From Gammaproteobacteria bacterium (GTDB taxonomy: Bacteria > Pseudomonadota > Gammaproteobacteria > HTCC5015): a stretch of DNA of 36,341 nt. The position numbers and the translations under genes were made by a program. Where the stretch lies: NCBI GenBank assembly GCA_016928055.1, contig JAFGLM010000048.1:1-36341 (forward strand). The letters run 5' to 3'. Under the pieces are notes generated by a model. That model saw only the letters and a program-made list of their open reading frames with translations, searched no databases and had not been told where the DNA came from. Shown piece after piece: positions 1 to 9,289 of the stretch (positions within the stretch are counted from its first letter, which is position 1; the number at the start of each line of letters is the position of its first letter).

Positions 1-108
1 ATCCTGAATTCGATGATTAGAAATGGGACTTGTTGGAATGAAAATGCCATCTAAATACTTGACTTGGGATCATAGTCACTTGTTATGACCAAATTGGGAA
101 CGCAATAT

Positions 109-504
109 TCAGCCAATCATTGACGCGTCTTCCGCTACCATCATGCCCAGAATATGATCAACCGCTTCCAGTAACTTCTGCTCATCAACCGGTTTAACCA
201 GATAGCCCATTGCACCCTGACGAAAGGCCCACAGTTTGTCTGTGGTCTGGTCTTTTGATGTCAGCATGATAATAGGTATATTTTCAGTATCCTTGTGATT
301 AGCAATGGCGCGTGTTGCCTGAAATCCGCTGGTACCCGGCATTACTACGTCCATAATCACCAGGTCAGGTAAATATTTCCGGGCAAATGCCACACCCTCA
401 TCACCATTTTTTGCATGCATCACTTTATGCCCGATCTGTTGCAAAATTCTGATTGTTGCAAAGGCTTGCGTGGGTGAGTCTTCAACGAGCAATATTCTCG
501 ACAT
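109..504 (-). CDS. Stand-alone receiver-domain response regulator, PilH-like
   Basis: A 131-residue protein made of one CheY-like receiver domain with no output domain. The acidic pair E8/D9, the phospho-acceptor D52 (in IMDVVMPG), T82 and K104 (in LVKPV) are all present, so it should be phosphorylatable. The order of motifs, including KDQTTDKLW and RQGAMGYLVKPV, resembles PilH/PilG of type IV pilus chemosensory systems. No pil or che gene lies beside it, so its kinase is elsewhere. The ATG is supported by an upstream AAGGGAG on the minus strand. A paralogue with about 60% identity by eye sits at 7906-8307. A role in twitching or surface signalling is inferred from similarity only; it could serve another two-component pathway. 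Confidence 0.9.
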   Translation of the reverse strand: MSRILLVEDSPTQAFATIRILQQIGHKVMHAKNGDEGVAFARKYLPDLVIMDVVMPGTSGFQATRAIANHKDTENIPIIMLTSKDQTTDKLWAFRQGAMGYLVKPVDEQKLLEAVDHILGMMVAEDASMIG

Positions 505-786
505 ACTTTTTCTCCCTTCTTAACGGGGTTTTAATTTTGTTTGTAAAAAAGCTTCGTAATTATATGACTTGTAAAGAATTAATAAAATGTATTTTTCGGC
601 TGACTGGTTTAAATGTGACCAATAACTTCGTATCTGCGAATATATTCCACTTGAATCTACCATATACGCAAAAATTCGTTATATAGTTGCGCACAACAAC
701 CTGTGCAGCAAGTTTGATGGCGTGTATTCGATTAAACCTGGTTTTATTACATAATAATGAAAAACTATTTTATGCGGGAGTAACCA

Positions 787-1881
787 TTGACCAACGATCT
801 TCTCCAGTTTCGACAGGTTTCGATGCATTATGACGCGCAGCCGGTTCTGAATGGTTTTGACCTGAACGTGCGCGACGGTGAGTTCTTCACATTACTCGGA
901 CCCTCGGGTTGCGGTAAAACGACAGTTTTGCGCCTGATCGCCGGTTTTGAAACGCCGACGGAAGGGCAAATCTTGCTTGATGGCAAAGATATCGCCGGCA
1001 AACCGGCGGAACGTCGCCCGATCAACACTGTCTTTCAGAGTTACGCGCTGTTTCCGCATCTGGATGTTTACGACAATGTCGCCTTTGGACTGCGTATGGC
1101 AAAAACTCCAGCCACGGAGATCGAATCACGAGTTAAAGAGGCGCTGGCAATGGTGCAATTAAGCGAATATGCCCGCCGTAAGCCCGCACAACTTTCCGGA
1201 GGTCAGAAACAACGTGTTGCAATGGCGCGTGCCGTAGTCAACCGACCTCGCATGCTGCTGTTGGATGAGTCACTCAGTTCTCTGGATGCCAAATTGCGCC
1301 AGCAAATGCAAATCGAGTTAAAGAGCCTGCAGCGTCAACTCGGCATTACCTTCATCTACGTTACCCACGATCAGGAAGAAGCGTTATCTATGTCAGACCG
1401 GCTTCTGGTCATGCAAAACGGACAATCGCAGCAAGTCGGGGAACCGCGGGAGATCTATGAGGCGCCGGTTAATGAATTCGTTGCACGCTTTGTCGGCGAA
1501 ATCAATGTCTTCGAAGCCCGGGTTGAGAAACAGCTGGATAATAACCGTTACCGGGTGCACTTCGGAGATGCGTCACGGGAAATATCTTCCGCCATCCCCT
1601 TACATAAGGGTGATGCGATTAAGGTAATGTTACGACCGGAAGACTTGCGGATTGAATACCTGGAAGACGCACCGGCTCGACCTGGATTTATCGGAGAGGT
1701 ACTGGAGCGAAACTATAAAGGTAAAACACTGGACTCGTTGATCCGTTTGCAAAGCGGCCAGGAAATTCTCGCCAGCGAGTTTTTCAATGAAGACGATCCG
1801 GACTTTGACTATCGACTCAGACAAAAAGTCTGGGTCGACTGGGTGCACGGTTGGGAGCATGTCATCAAGGTGGACGGTTAA
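787..1881 (+). CDS. potA: Spermidine/putrescine ABC transporter ATP-binding protein PotA
   Basis: The 364-residue ATPase energises polyamine import from the cytoplasmic face of the inner membrane. Visible motifs are Walker A GPSGCGKTT (38-46), signature LSGGQ (136-140), Walker B LLLDES with D160/E161, and switch H194 in VTHDQEE. A TOBE-type C-terminal region follows from about residue 280. The unusual DESLS after Walker B is also found in E. coli PotA and supports this name over other importers. The start is a TTG at 787, placed 6 nt after GGGAG; there is no in-frame ATG nearby. It is the first gene of potABCD and its stop codon directly abuts the potB ATG. No convincing promoter was identified in the 282 bp upstream. 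Confidence 0.95.
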   Translation: MTNDLLQFRQVSMHYDAQPVLNGFDLNVRDGEFFTLLGPSGCGKTTVLRLIAGFETPTEGQILLDGKDIAGKPAERRPINTVFQSYALFPHLDVYDNVAFGLRMAKTPATEIESRVKEALAMVQLSEYARRKPAQLSGGQKQRVAMARAVVNRPRMLLLDESLSSLDAKLRQQMQIELKSLQRQLGITFIYVTHDQEEALSMSDRLLVMQNGQSQQVGEPREIYEAPVNEFVARFVGEINVFEARVEKQLDNNRYRVHFGDASREISSAIPLHKGDAIKVMLRPEDLRIEYLEDAPARPGFIGEVLERNYKGKTLDSLIRLQSGQEILASEFFNEDDPDFDYRLRQKVWVDWVHGWEHVIKVDG

Positions 1882-2739
1882 ATGAATTTTCGTTTCCTGG
1901 CGATTGCGCTAACCATCAGCTGGCTGGCGATATTTGTTTTTCTGCCACACTTACTACTCGTTAATACCAGTCTTCTCACACCGCATCTCGAACACCTGGC
2001 GGTATGGCCGGCAACACTGGATAATTTTCAGAAAGTTTTTACGCCATTATATTTGTCGGTTTTCCTGCACAGTCTCGAACTATCGGCCATAGCTACCATC
2101 ATCTGTCTACTAATCGCCTATCCCTTTGCCTGGATCGTTTCGGCGCACACCAGTTCGGTTCGCGCGTGGCTATTGTTTTTACTGGTATTGCCCTTCTGGA
2201 CCAATAGTTTGATTCGCACTTATGCCATTAAAATCCTGTTGGGAAAAAACGGTGTCGTTAACACCATCATGACCGGCCTCGGTCTGTGGCAGGAACCCAT
2301 GCAGTTGCTTTACACCGAATTTGCGGTGATATTCGGGCTGGTTTATCTGCTGTTACCGTTTATGGTGCTGCCGATTTATTCCAGCTTTGACAAACTCGAC
2401 CCCACTCTACTGGAAGCAGGCCGCGATCTGGGTGCCCATACCCTGCAACGCTTTGCGAGAATTATCCTGCCTCTCACAATGCCCGGCATTATTGCCGGCT
2501 TTTTGATTGTGTTCCTGCCGGCAATGGGTATGTTCTATATCGCCGACCTTTTGGGTGGCGCAAAAAACCTGCTGCTGGGAAATATTATTAAAAATCTGTT
2601 TCTGGTCGCACGGGATTGGCCGCTGGGCTCGGCCTTTAGTGTCATTATGATGTCAATCATGGCGCTCATGTTATTGGTTTATGCCCGTGTTAATCACTAT
2701 GTGCAACGTCGGGGAGGTTTGGATGACCAGAACCTCTAG
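1882..2739 (+). CDS. potB: Spermidine/putrescine ABC transporter permease PotB
   Basis: A 285-residue polytopic inner-membrane permease with about six hydrophobic segments. The EAA loop that docks on the ATPase is visible from E178 (EAGRDLGA, then LPLTMPG). Length and position between potA and potC match PotB of the polyamine (PotABCD) family, where PotB and PotC form the heteromeric membrane channel. The ATG begins immediately after the potA stop, and the 3' end overlaps potC by 17 bp, so the four genes are almost certainly co-transcribed and translationally coupled. Whether the system prefers spermidine or putrescine cannot be told from the permease. Confidence 0.94.
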   Translation: MNFRFLAIALTISWLAIFVFLPHLLLVNTSLLTPHLEHLAVWPATLDNFQKVFTPLYLSVFLHSLELSAIATIICLLIAYPFAWIVSAHTSSVRAWLLFLLVLPFWTNSLIRTYAIKILLGKNGVVNTIMTGLGLWQEPMQLLYTEFAVIFGLVYLLLPFMVLPIYSSFDKLDPTLLEAGRDLGAHTLQRFARIILPLTMPGIIAGFLIVFLPAMGMFYIADLLGGAKNLLLGNIIKNLFLVARDWPLGSAFSVIMMSIMALMLLVYARVNHYVQRRGGLDDQNL

Positions 2740-3496
2740 ATGGTTTTTCCTGATGGCGGTTTTTATATACCTGTATGCGCCTATCGCAATCCTGGTTGTT
2801 AATTCCTTTAACAGCTCCAAGTATGGTCACAGCTGGAAAGGTTTTACCTGGAAATGGTACGACAAACTGCTGGATAACAACGCGCTGATGCAGGCATTCT
2901 GGCATTCTCTGACCGTGGGTTTGCTTGCAGCCAGCTTCGCTGCAGTGATCGGCACATTAATGGCATTCTCACTGTACCGGTATCGCTTCGCTCTTAAAAA
3001 AGCCGCGGGCGGAATGCTGTTTATTGTCATGATGTCTCCCGACATCGTCCTGGCCATTACCTTTCTGGTGATCTTTATGGTGTTGGGTATTCAGCTCGGC
3101 TTCTGGTCGCTGCTGATCTCGCATATCACTTTTTGTCTGCCGTTCGTGGTAATCGTAGTGTATGCGCGGCTGAATGGATTTGACGGTAATTTGCTGGAAG
3201 CCGCCAAGGATTTGGGAGCTGGTGAGGCGCGTGCGTTTTTTACCGTCGTCTTGCCGCTGTCTATGCCGGCGATAGTTTCAGGCTGGTTATTGAGTTTCAC
3301 TCTTTCACTGGATGATGTTATTGTCAGCTCATTTGTAACCGGGCCGAGTTATGAAATTCTGCCGATCCGGGTTTTCTCGATGGTTAAAATCGGCGTCTCA
3401 CCCGAGGTTAATGCGCTGGCCGCTTTGATGCTGGTTGTTTCAACAATATTGGTGTTAATCGCTCAACTGTTTATTCGCAAAGGAAAAAATCAATGA
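2723..3496 (+). CDS. potC: Spermidine/putrescine ABC transporter permease PotC
   Basis: A 257-residue second permease of the polyamine importer, starting MTRTSRWFFLMAVF. The ATG at 2723 is chosen because GGGGAGG lies 5 nt before it and the resulting N-terminus begins directly with the first membrane segment. An in-frame start at 2681 would add 14 residues with no ribosome site. The EAA loop is at about residue 159 (EAAKDLGA, then LPLSMPA). The gene overlaps the end of potB by 17 bp and its stop overlaps the potD start in an ATGA junction. The length is close to E. coli PotC. Confidence 0.94.
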   Translation: MTRTSRWFFLMAVFIYLYAPIAILVVNSFNSSKYGHSWKGFTWKWYDKLLDNNALMQAFWHSLTVGLLAASFAAVIGTLMAFSLYRYRFALKKAAGGMLFIVMMSPDIVLAITFLVIFMVLGIQLGFWSLLISHITFCLPFVVIVVYARLNGFDGNLLEAAKDLGAGEARAFFTVVLPLSMPAIVSGWLLSFTLSLDDVIVSSFVTGPSYEILPIRVFSMVKIGVSPEVNALAALMLVVSTILVLIAQLFIRKGKNQ

Positions 3497-4524
3497 ACAA
3501 AACGCTGTTAATGACTTTACTGCTGCTGATAACCGGCGCAGTGCAAGCTGAAGAAAAAGTCGTGGTCTATAACTGGTCCGAATATGTAGACGATTCGGTG
3601 CTGGAAGATTTCACCAAGGAGACGGGTATCAAAATAGAGTACTCGACCTTTGACAGCAATGAGGTTATGTACTCAAAACTGAAACTTCAGAGAGGCAAGG
3701 GTTACGACATTGTCGTACCTTCAACTTACTATATTTCAAAAATGGCAAAGGAAGGTCTGTTGCAGAAACTGGATAAAAGTCAGTTAAAGAATATAAGGAA
3801 TCTCAATCCGGATTTGCTCAACAAAGACTACGACCCAGGTAACGTCTACAGCCTGCCGTATCTGTGGGGCAGCACCGGTTTGTGTTACAACGCCGATGAA
3901 GTCGAACCCGCCAGCGTAACTGCCTGGAAGGATCTGTGGGATCCGAAATGGAAAGGCAAACTGTTGTTCACTGATGATGTGCGTGAAGTTTTTCACATGG
4001 CGCTGCGCATTAATGGCCACAGTGGCAACAGCGAAGATCCGGCCCACATTACACAAGCCTACGAATTACTTAAAAAAGTGATACCCAACGTGCTGGTATT
4101 TAATTCAGAAGCACCTCGAGAACCGTACTTATCCGGTGACGTTGTTGTTGGAATGAACTGGAACGGCGAAGCCGTTTCAGCTGCACAGGAAAATCCGGCG
4201 ATTCAATACGTTTATCCAAAAGAAGGCGCAGTGTTCTGGGTCGATAGTTTTGCGATACCGGTTGGTGCAGAGAATGTGAAAAACGCGCATGCCTTTATCG
4301 ATTACATGTTGCGTGCCGAGGTGGCTAAATTAAATACAGAATACGTCGGCTATGCCACACCCAACCAGGCAGCGCTGCCATTGCTGGAACAGTCTACGCG
4401 CGAAAATCCGGTAATCTTTCCGCCCGAAAAAATCATCGCCAACGGTGAATTTCATCGCGACATCGGCAATGATGCACTGCAACTGATGCACGATTACTGG
4501 CAGAAATTGAAAGCCGGACAATAA
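3493..4524 (+). CDS. potD: Periplasmic polyamine-binding protein PotD
   Basis: A 343-residue substrate-binding protein that captures polyamines in the periplasm for PotABC. A cleavable signal peptide ends at about residue 19 (AVQA, then EEK). The mature part tracks E. coli PotD closely: YNWSEYV near the N-terminus, VVPSTYYISKM, DDVREVFHMALR, MNWNGEAV and FWVDSFAIP. These motifs carry the aromatic and acidic residues that hold the polyamine in PotD (Trp/Tyr clamp and Asp/Glu pairs). The similarity favours a PotD (spermidine-preferring) over a PotF type, although substrate preference is an inference. It is last in the operon, with an ATGA overlap with potC, and is followed by a strong terminator. 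Confidence 0.94.
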   Translation: MNKTLLMTLLLLITGAVQAEEKVVVYNWSEYVDDSVLEDFTKETGIKIEYSTFDSNEVMYSKLKLQRGKGYDIVVPSTYYISKMAKEGLLQKLDKSQLKNIRNLNPDLLNKDYDPGNVYSLPYLWGSTGLCYNADEVEPASVTAWKDLWDPKWKGKLLFTDDVREVFHMALRINGHSGNSEDPAHITQAYELLKKVIPNVLVFNSEAPREPYLSGDVVVGMNWNGEAVSAAQENPAIQYVYPKEGAVFWVDSFAIPVGAENVKNAHAFIDYMLRAEVAKLNTEYVGYATPNQAALPLLEQSTRENPVIFPPEKIIANGEFHRDIGNDALQLMHDYWQKLKAGQ

Positions 4525-4536
4525 TTTTTATGCAAC

Positions 4537-4569
4537 AAAAAAGGCCGGGGATACCGGCCTTTTCTTTTT
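4537..4569. terminator. Bidirectional intrinsic terminator between potD and the beta-helix lipoprotein gene
   Basis: A GC-rich stem AAGGCCGG / CCGGCCTT with a short GGATA loop is flanked by an A-run on the left and a T-rich run on the right. It therefore works as a Rho-independent terminator in both directions. It lies 12 nt after the potD stop and about 40 nt beyond the end of the convergent gene at 4611. Confidence 0.9.
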
Positions 4570-4610
4570 CTGCTAATTTCATTTGAATAAACCGAAAATA
4601 ATAAAATCGT

Positions 4611-6671
4611 TTACAATACCCGCCAAACAGAGAATTCAATTGCACCAATATCTGCCGTTCCATTAACCGGTCTGGCGGTCCCCACTTGATCTTGCGCCTG
4701 TATTTGCACAACTGGCCCGGCACGAGTGACAACCCACATATTGATACTGTTATTTTCAGGTAAAACACCCGATGAAAAAAGGCCGGCCCATGCGGTATCT
4801 CCTAACAGTTCCTGTCCAAGCTGAGGAATACTTTCAGCCTGTAATGCGCTGTCGAGCCGATGCCAAAATTCAATATAGGGATAATTCGGCAATTCCTTGG
4901 GCCAGGTAACCGCCGGGCCAAACCATTGCGTATCGGCCAACGTGACGATGGGGCTTCCATCTGGATCAGTGTACGGCTGCACACCAACGGTATCTTCATC
5001 CGAATCAACAGTCTGCAGAAATGTTTCAAAATCTGTCGTAAAGTCATTGGCAAATCCAACAACATTGTATTGATCCTCGATACGATCCAGCATGATCTGT
5101 AAAAAATTATTTACGCCTCCCGGCGAAATAATGTGTTCGGCATACGTTTCATATATGGTATAGGGCACCAAGGGTATCTGATCCACCGCATTACCTTGCG
5201 GCATATAGCTGATAACGGCAAATTCTCCTGCATCAGTACCTGCTGATAAAATTTCTTGAGACTGATTTATACCGGAAGTCAGATCCAGCACATCTGCGAC
5301 GTTAACGCCATCAATATCCCCGTTCTTCGGATAGTGTCGACGTGAAAGCGACTCCCAATAAATCTCACCAACCGGCACCAGGATCTGGCTGAAATCCAAC
5401 ACACCAATCCGGTTATAGCCACGACTCTTAAAGTGTAGTAGTGAACCGGTAAAAATATCGTGCGCGTAAGAACCACCACCAATCTCATGCACTGTATTAC
5501 CGGCAATAATCGAATGACCGATCCGCATTTCCTCAACTGCGTGTGCATTACCCACTGTTGCAGCAACTCCACCGGCAAGATTACGCCTGCCCAAACTGTC
5601 CGTGCGCGGGACACCGTGAACTTCATTTTCAACAATGGTGCTGCTGCGTATCGCCAGATAGCCGTTTGATATATAAACACCGCCACCGCGCCAGTAACCC
5701 ATCGCCAATAAAAACGGCGGTAGCCCCGGCGGGGTATCAACCAGATTTCTGGCAATTGTTGAATTGTTTATAAGCAACATATTGCTATTGCCAATTCCGC
5801 CACCGTCGGAATAAACACCGCCGCCATAGGTAAATAAAGCGCTGATGCGATTACCGGTGACTGACGATTGTTCAACAGTGGAGATAGTACCGGGACTCAA
5901 AACACCGCCCACCGAATAAACACCGCCGCCGGCAGCACCACCACCCAAAATGGTGTTCCCGCTGACAACACAGTTGTTCATCACAACAACATCAGCATAG
6001 ATACCGCCGCCAAATGCGCCACGATCACGCGATGAATCAAAATCACCTTCCAGATGATTATCGTAAAGCCGGCAGTTCTCCAATTGCGCAACACCCCATA
6101 CTGCAAGCGCGCCACCACGTGCCAGTGTCCAGGGTTGCGCGGAATTGGTCGCTGAAATATCTTCGGCTACGACTTTGCCACCGGTAATGGAGACATTCCT
6201 TAAAAACAAATCCCCGTAAACCGCCAGCACCCGTGCTGGATTTGCGTCACCGCCTGTCCACGCAATCGTGATACCCGACGGCAGCGCCGACGCATCGATC
6301 ACGACATTCTTACGCGCATACAACGCTGACCGGCCATAGTCACGATCAAAATACCCCTCCAGGTAGGAAACCGGGCCGCTGGGTTCATCTCGCATGCCCA
6401 TTACTTCACCGGGTAAAACTGTGTGTTCTTCCGCCACAATTGACAACTCAATAACGCCGCCATCCAGTGCCGGGTCAAATACAATTCTCTGGTTGCTCCT
6501 GGCCGCCGCCAGGGCAGCGCGTAAGGGAGTGGTTCCCGCAATCAGAACATCCGAATCCTCCAGTGTATTCACAACAATATCCGGATAAACCGGTGTGCTA
6601 CCACCTCCGTCGCCACAACCGGTCAATAACGCTGCAGACAAAGTCAGATAAACCGCAAATAACTTTTTCAT
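4611..6671 (-). CDS. Predicted outer-membrane lipoprotein with right-handed beta-helix repeats
   Basis: A 686-residue protein with a lipoprotein signal peptide (lipobox LLTGC, lipidated Cys19) followed by a GDGGG linker. Residues about 30-75 (VVNTLEDSD, TPLRAALAAA, IVFDPAL) resemble the start of CSLREA-type secreted proteins. The central part repeats short Gly/Asn-rich rungs such as GGGIYADVVVMNNCVVSGN, GGGVYS, NNSTIARN and SSTIVENEV, typical of parallel beta-helix surface proteins. The C-terminus has a DIGAIE motif common in choice-of-anchor-Q and polymorphic outer-membrane-like proteins. No catalytic motif of a pectate lyase was identified. It is likely a surface or adhesive lipoprotein; a carbohydrate-active role is possible given the neighbouring GH43 but unproven. 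Confidence 0.85.
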   Translation of the reverse strand: MKKLFAVYLTLSAALLTGCGDGGGSTPVYPDIVVNTLEDSDVLIAGTTPLRAALAAARSNQRIVFDPALDGGVIELSIVAEEHTVLPGEVMGMRDEPSGPVSYLEGYFDRDYGRSALYARKNVVIDASALPSGITIAWTGGDANPARVLAVYGDLFLRNVSITGGKVVAEDISATNSAQPWTLARGGALAVWGVAQLENCRLYDNHLEGDFDSSRDRGAFGGGIYADVVVMNNCVVSGNTILGGGAAGGGVYSVGGVLSPGTISTVEQSSVTGNRISALFTYGGGVYSDGGGIGNSNMLLINNSTIARNLVDTPPGLPPFLLAMGYWRGGGVYISNGYLAIRSSTIVENEVHGVPRTDSLGRRNLAGGVAATVGNAHAVEEMRIGHSIIAGNTVHEIGGGSYAHDIFTGSLLHFKSRGYNRIGVLDFSQILVPVGEIYWESLSRRHYPKNGDIDGVNVADVLDLTSGINQSQEILSAGTDAGEFAVISYMPQGNAVDQIPLVPYTIYETYAEHIISPGGVNNFLQIMLDRIEDQYNVVGFANDFTTDFETFLQTVDSDEDTVGVQPYTDPDGSPIVTLADTQWFGPAVTWPKELPNYPYIEFWHRLDSALQAESIPQLGQELLGDTAWAGLFSSGVLPENNSINMWVVTRAGPVVQIQAQDQVGTARPVNGTADIGAIEFSVWRVL

Positions 6672-6881
6672 AACACACCCCTAGAAAACTCCGTTTTGAA
6701 TATTAGCAAACTGGACTCTGCCAAATTTTGCTGTACTTCTCGCTTTCGGCTTCGTACAGGATGCTCTCGTAATAGTAGAATTCAGTGAAATATTATTATA
6801 TGACAATTAGCGTTTACCAAGGTAGAATAAGCTTTTCTGACGACTGGCATCATCGGATTTAGCGAATCAAGTTGGACCAAT

Positions 6882-7841
6882 ATGAAAACCATTTACTCCC
6901 GGCTGGCAATTTTTTTATCTTCAACGCTTTTTGTTAATGGCTCTGTCTTTGCTGATAATCCTATATTTACCGATGTGTTGACCGCTGACCCGGCTGCCAT
7001 GGTTTATGACGGAACAGTTTATCTTTATACCGGACACGATGAAGCGAAAGACAATAATGTCTTTTACGACATGCATGATTGGCTGGTTTTTTCATCAACC
7101 GATATGGTTAACTGGAAAAGATATGGTGCCAAATTATCCGTTAAGGATTTCAAGTGGGCAAAAAGTGATGCCTGGGCCGGACATGTTGTAGAGCATAAAG
7201 GTAAATTTTACTGGTATGTAACCGTGCGACACGCGACGATTAATGGGTTTGCAATCGGCGTAGCGGTTGCTGACAGCCCGACCGGACCTTTCCATGATGC
7301 TCGTGGTTCAGCGCTTATTAGCAATGATATGACGACCGATACTGAAATTGATTGGGATGATCTGGATCCGGCGGCGTTCATTGACGATGACGGTCAAGCC
7401 TATCTTTTCTGGGGCAATACCAGGCCGCGCTATGCGAAGCTTAAAGACAATATGGTTGATTTGGATGGAGAAATTCATTCACTTGATCTGCCTAATTTTA
7501 CCGAGGCGCTCTGGGTACATAAGCATGGCAAATATTATTATCTTTCTTATGCCACCGGCTTCCCTGAAAAGACAGCCTATGCAATGAGCAAAAGCATTAC
7601 CGGGCCGTGGGAATACAAAGGAATCCTTAACGAGTTAGCCGGTAACAGCAATACCAACCATCAATCGATCATTGATTACAAAGGTAAATCTTATTTTATC
7701 TATCACAATGGCGGGACCCAAACACCACCTCATGGCGGCAGTTTCCGTCGCTCGGTTTGTATTGATGAGCTTTTTTACAATAAGGATGGAACAATTAAAC
7801 GCATTATTATGACGAGCGAAGGCGTAAAGCCGGCCAGGTAA
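6882..7841 (+). CDS. Secreted glycoside hydrolase family 43 (arabinofuranosidase/xylosidase-type)
   Basis: A 319-residue enzyme with a Sec signal peptide (about 1-24, ending SVFA). It is then essentially one five-bladed beta-propeller GH43 domain. The expected inverting-enzyme triad is visible: catalytic base D36 (TADPAAM), pKa-modulating D162 (DDLDPAAF) and general acid E208 (FTEALWVHK). The motif YLYTGHDEA and the WLVFSSTDMVNW segment are typical of GH43 exo-acting arabinofuranosidases or xylosidases. No carbohydrate-binding module or poly-Ser linker is attached. Exact substrate and subfamily cannot be fixed by eye. It stands alone between two minus-strand genes, so it has its own promoter somewhere in 6672-6881; the ribosome site is weak. 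Confidence 0.92.
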   Translation: MKTIYSRLAIFLSSTLFVNGSVFADNPIFTDVLTADPAAMVYDGTVYLYTGHDEAKDNNVFYDMHDWLVFSSTDMVNWKRYGAKLSVKDFKWAKSDAWAGHVVEHKGKFYWYVTVRHATINGFAIGVAVADSPTGPFHDARGSALISNDMTTDTEIDWDDLDPAAFIDDDGQAYLFWGNTRPRYAKLKDNMVDLDGEIHSLDLPNFTEALWVHKHGKYYYLSYATGFPEKTAYAMSKSITGPWEYKGILNELAGNSNTNHQSIIDYKGKSYFIYHNGGTQTPPHGGSFRRSVCIDELFYNKDGTIKRIIMTSEGVKPAR

Positions 7842-7905
7842 TACCCTTCAGTCACCCTGATCGGTACTGAGAGAGATTTTGAATCTATAAAAACCAAACC
7901 AATTT

Positions 7906-8307
7906 CTAGAAAAAATCCATTCGCAATTCGGATTCCGGTTCAGTAAAACCCAGTAAATTATTAACTGTTGCTAATAATTCATTCTCCTTAACCGGTTTAA
8001 CCAGGTACCCCATGGCACCCTGTCGAAGTGCCCATATCTTGTCTGTAATCTGGTCTTTTGCCGACATCATCACGACTGGAATCCTTTCTGTTTTTTTATG
8101 ACTGGCGATCTCCCGGGTTGCACGATAACCACCGGCACCCGGCATAACGACATCCATAATCACCAGATCCGGCGCATGATTCTTCGCCAAGGCAACGCCG
8201 TCCTCACCATTCTCCGCAACAATCACCTCATAGCCATTACGTTCCAAAACCTTGCTTGTTACATAAGCCTGTGTACGGGAATCTTCAACCAGCAGTATCC
8301 GACGCAT
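7906..8307 (-). CDS. Stand-alone receiver-domain response regulator, PilH-like (paralogue)
   Basis: A 133-residue single receiver domain with E8/D9, phospho-acceptor D52 (IMDVVMPG) and K104 (LVKPV). The usual Thr at position 82 is a Ser (MMSAKD), which normally still works. The protein aligns without gaps to the product of 109-504 over about 120 residues, with divergent C-terminal tails. The ATG follows a strong AGGGAGG on the minus strand. No kinase or output partner is adjacent. A role in pilus or chemosensory signalling is inferred only from PilH-like motifs. Confidence 0.9.
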   Translation of the reverse strand: MRRILLVEDSRTQAYVTSKVLERNGYEVIVAENGEDGVALAKNHAPDLVIMDVVMPGAGGYRATREIASHKKTERIPVVMMSAKDQITDKIWALRQGAMGYLVKPVKENELLATVNNLLGFTEPESELRMDFF

Positions 8308-8527
8308 ATCAACCTCCCTGCAAAATATATCTTCAGGAGAACTCAGGATAATATCGAACGTTATTCAGACTGGAATGAGTTTAGAATAAAAATGTGTAAA
8401 TAGCATGAATCAGGGAGGTTATTTTATAAGTGACGCTACGCGTTTTTTGCAGTGTTTCGCGGCTAAATATCAGATCTGTGAACTGGTTCAATAACAGATG
8501 GTAATTTATACAATAGGCGTGAATCCT

Positions 8528-9289
8528 CTAATCCATGTTCCTATCCACCGGTAACGCTCCCCATGCTTGACAGATTGGCATCACTTCCATGGAATTGATA
8601 TTGATGTGTGATGGCAGGGAGGCAATCCAATATAGTATTTCGGCAATATCCTCGGGCAATATCGGTCTGGTTTTTTCATAAACTTCGTTCGCTCTTTTGC
8701 TATCGCCTTTAAACCGCACAACAGAAAAATTTGTTTTCGACATACCTGGCTCGATATAAGTCACGTGAATATTTTTGCCCAACAAATCCGCTCTTAAGCC
8801 ACGCGAAAACTGTTGAACAAATGATTTCGTCGCTCCATAAACATTGCCACCAGGGTACGGCCAGCTGCCTGCTATTGAACCGATATTAATGATATGACCC
8901 GAATTTCGTTTAACCATATATGGCAACACATTGCGTGTCATTCTCATCAAACCCTTGACATTCGTATCGACCATATTCTCCCAATCATCGATATCTGTCT
9001 CATTAGCAAGTGCCAACCCGAGCGCCAAACCTGCCGAGTTAATAAGAACATCCACTTTTTCAATTTGTTTTTGGTACTCTTCAAAAAAACCTTTAACACT
9101 TTCTGAATCGGTAACATCAACCTGAGCAATAATGACCTTGCATTTACTTTTTATTCGCTTTTCCAATTCAGTCAACTTATCAATGCTGCGTGCAACAAGA
9201 ATCTGCGTTACACCTGGCTCAGCAAATCGCTTCGCGCCGGCCTCTCCAAATCCGGAGGAAGCACCGGTAATTAATATGGTTTTATTCAT
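8528..9289 (-). CDS. Short-chain dehydrogenase/reductase, YdfG-like
   Basis: A 253-residue classical SDR. The cofactor motif TGASSGFG is at 8-15, followed by an NSAG (usual NNAG), a catalytic Ser in NIGSIAGSWPYPGG, and Tyr151/Lys155 in YGATK. The stretch around GSWPYPGGNVYGATKSFVQQF and the C-terminal INSMEVMPICQ are close to E. coli YdfG, an NADP-dependent 3-hydroxy acid (serine, L-allo-threonine) dehydrogenase. Its start overlaps the end of the Gfo/Idh/MocA gene by 8 bp, so it is the last gene of a three-oxidoreductase operon. The substrate in this organism is unknown. Confidence 0.92.
   Translation of the reverse strand: MNKTILITGASSGFGEAGAKRFAEPGVTQILVARSIDKLTELEKRIKSKCKVIIAQVDVTDSESVKGFFEEYQKQIEKVDVLINSAGLALGLALANETDIDDWENMVDTNVKGLMRMTRNVLPYMVKRNSGHIINIGSIAGSWPYPGGNVYGATKSFVQQFSRGLRADLLGKNIHVTYIEPGMSKTNFSVVRFKGDSKRANEVYEKTRPILPEDIAEILYWIASLPSHININSMEVMPICQAWGALPVDRNMD

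Noticed and set aside
453..686. 77-codon plus-strand frame across the start of the first response-regulator gene
   Set aside because: Overlaps the regulator gene in antisense, lacks a ribosome site and has no recognisable feature.
1252..1287. PotA Walker B followed by DESLS in place of the common DEPLS
   Set aside because: E. coli PotA has the same Ser, so it is a family trait and not a defect.
5279..5755. 158-codon minus-strand frame inside the beta-helix lipoprotein gene
   Set aside because: Same strand, different frame; the lipoprotein frame has a signal peptide and repeats, while this one has neither.
8474..8499. Hairpin after the SDR gene as a terminator
   Set aside because: The stem is interrupted by a four-base bulge and has no T-run on the minus strand.
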